Shown here piece after piece: positions 63,591-64,000 of a stretch of DNA of 64,000 nucleotides (position 1 is its first letter; the number at the start of each line of letters is the position of its first letter). The translations under genes and the position numbers were made by a program. This DNA is from Rhodococcus opacus (lineage in GTDB: Bacteria; Actinomycetota; Actinomycetes; Mycobacteriales; Mycobacteriaceae), in the NCBI RefSeq assembly GCF_012396235.1, contig NZ_JAAXPA010000010.1:62001-126000 (forward strand), read 5' to 3'. Below the pieces are notes generated by a model. That model was not told the origin of the DNA. It saw nothing but the letters and a program-made list of their open reading frames with translations, and did no database searches.

Positions 63591-64000
63591 CGTGGCCTCA
63601 TCTCTGGACTCTCACCTCGACGGTAGACCCTTTCCGTGGATAGTCGTGCGAGGTGTGAGTGCGACGTGCGACCGGAGCAACCGCAAATCGGTTTCGCCAG
63701 TGGCCGCTCCGAGCGATCCGGGCACATCCTCACCCACGCATTTCCCAAAAAGGTTAGCCACCGCATAGTTATGCATTGATCCGGCTCATCTCTCGTTCAG
63801 TCGATTCCGGGACACTGATCCGCGAGAGACCTCATGCAGGGGTTGACTTGCACTGCATCGCAATCCGGCGGCGGTGCGGATAGAGATCATTCATCCGACG
63901 GTTGGGCACTGTCCGGTAAACGTGTGTCGCCTACGGCTACGGGTACGGCGACCGTGCGGCGAGCCCCTGTGCGGCCGCCGCGGCGCGCACGGCGTCGATC
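63591..64000. other. Terminal stretch, no confident gene
   Basis: No supported gene, hairpin or operator was seen in the last 410 bp. A gene may begin beyond the window edge. Confidence 0.4.

Overview
The window is high-GC DNA with GTG starts, strong Shine-Dalgarno sites and gene families typical of mycolate actinobacteria (WhiB, DUF4193, DUF3263, Lsr2-type domains, FAAL, HRP1). It looks like a Rhodococcus or close relative, possibly of the opacus/jostii group; this is inferred from gene content only. No rRNA or tRNA was recognised.

Region 1 (1-12.5 kb) is a catabolic locus. A divergent promoter at about 4.24-4.58 kb drives an alpha/beta hydrolase plus a tripartite tricarboxylate transporter (tctCBA) leftward. 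Rightward it drives a DctA-type carboxylate symporter, a carboxymuconolactone-decarboxylase-like protein, a short-chain dehydrogenase and a LigI-like amidohydrolase. An IclR regulator, an ADP-forming acyl-CoA synthetase and a TesB thioesterase follow. The promoter region carries two CGTAC-N4-GTACG palindromes and the IclR promoter has a related one, so one regulator probably ties the locus together. The substrate is unknown, probably a di- or tricarboxylate, perhaps from an aromatic ring.

Region 2 (13-43 kb) holds nadE and then a large hypoxia/dormancy-type island like the mycobacterial DosR regulon. It has a tandem universal stress protein (frameshifted), DUF4193, a DosS kinase remnant, an Rv1733c-like remnant, a patatin, an ACP-FAAL-acyltransferase fusion, a phosphoribosyltransferase-hydrolase fusion (Rv0571c-like) and a stomatin. 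Hsp20, HRP1 (Rv2626c-like), an SPW membrane protein, a cold-shock protein and a Usp-Usp-GNAT fusion follow. It ends with a CtpF-like P-type ATPase, a site-2 protease with CBS domains (Rv2625c-like), a PolX/PHP enzyme, NrdZ (Rv0570-like) and a phosphoribosyltransferase-erythromycin-esterase fusion (Rv2030c-like). Nine promoters share a candidate operator of the form GKGAC-N4-GGCCY about 40-110 bp upstream of the start. dosR itself is not in the window.

Region 3 (43-45.3 kb) is a scar of broken insertion sequences. An IS256-family gene is interrupted twice by the same 36-bp element, and an IS21 istA 5' part is fused in frame to an internally deleted IS110 gene, with a hairpin over its ribosome binding site.

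Region 4 (45.3-64 kb) mixes regulatory and metabolic genes with many small pseudogenes: a second DUF4193, a WhiB3-like protein, a PAS-GAF-GGDEF cyclase, a PAS-ANTAR remnant, a DHFR-like reductase and its broken paralogue, a broken P-loop kinase, an MFS carboxylate transporter, a LexA-family repressor, an AurF-type diiron oxygenase with a fused ferredoxin-ferredoxin reductase, and an HPF/RaiA-like ribosome protein. The standout is a 409-residue basic protein with five copies of an Lsr2-type DNA-binding motif joined by histone-like Lys/Ala/Pro linkers. Several genes here and in region 2 are broken by 1-2 nt indels, so either real decay or sequencing error should be kept in mind.
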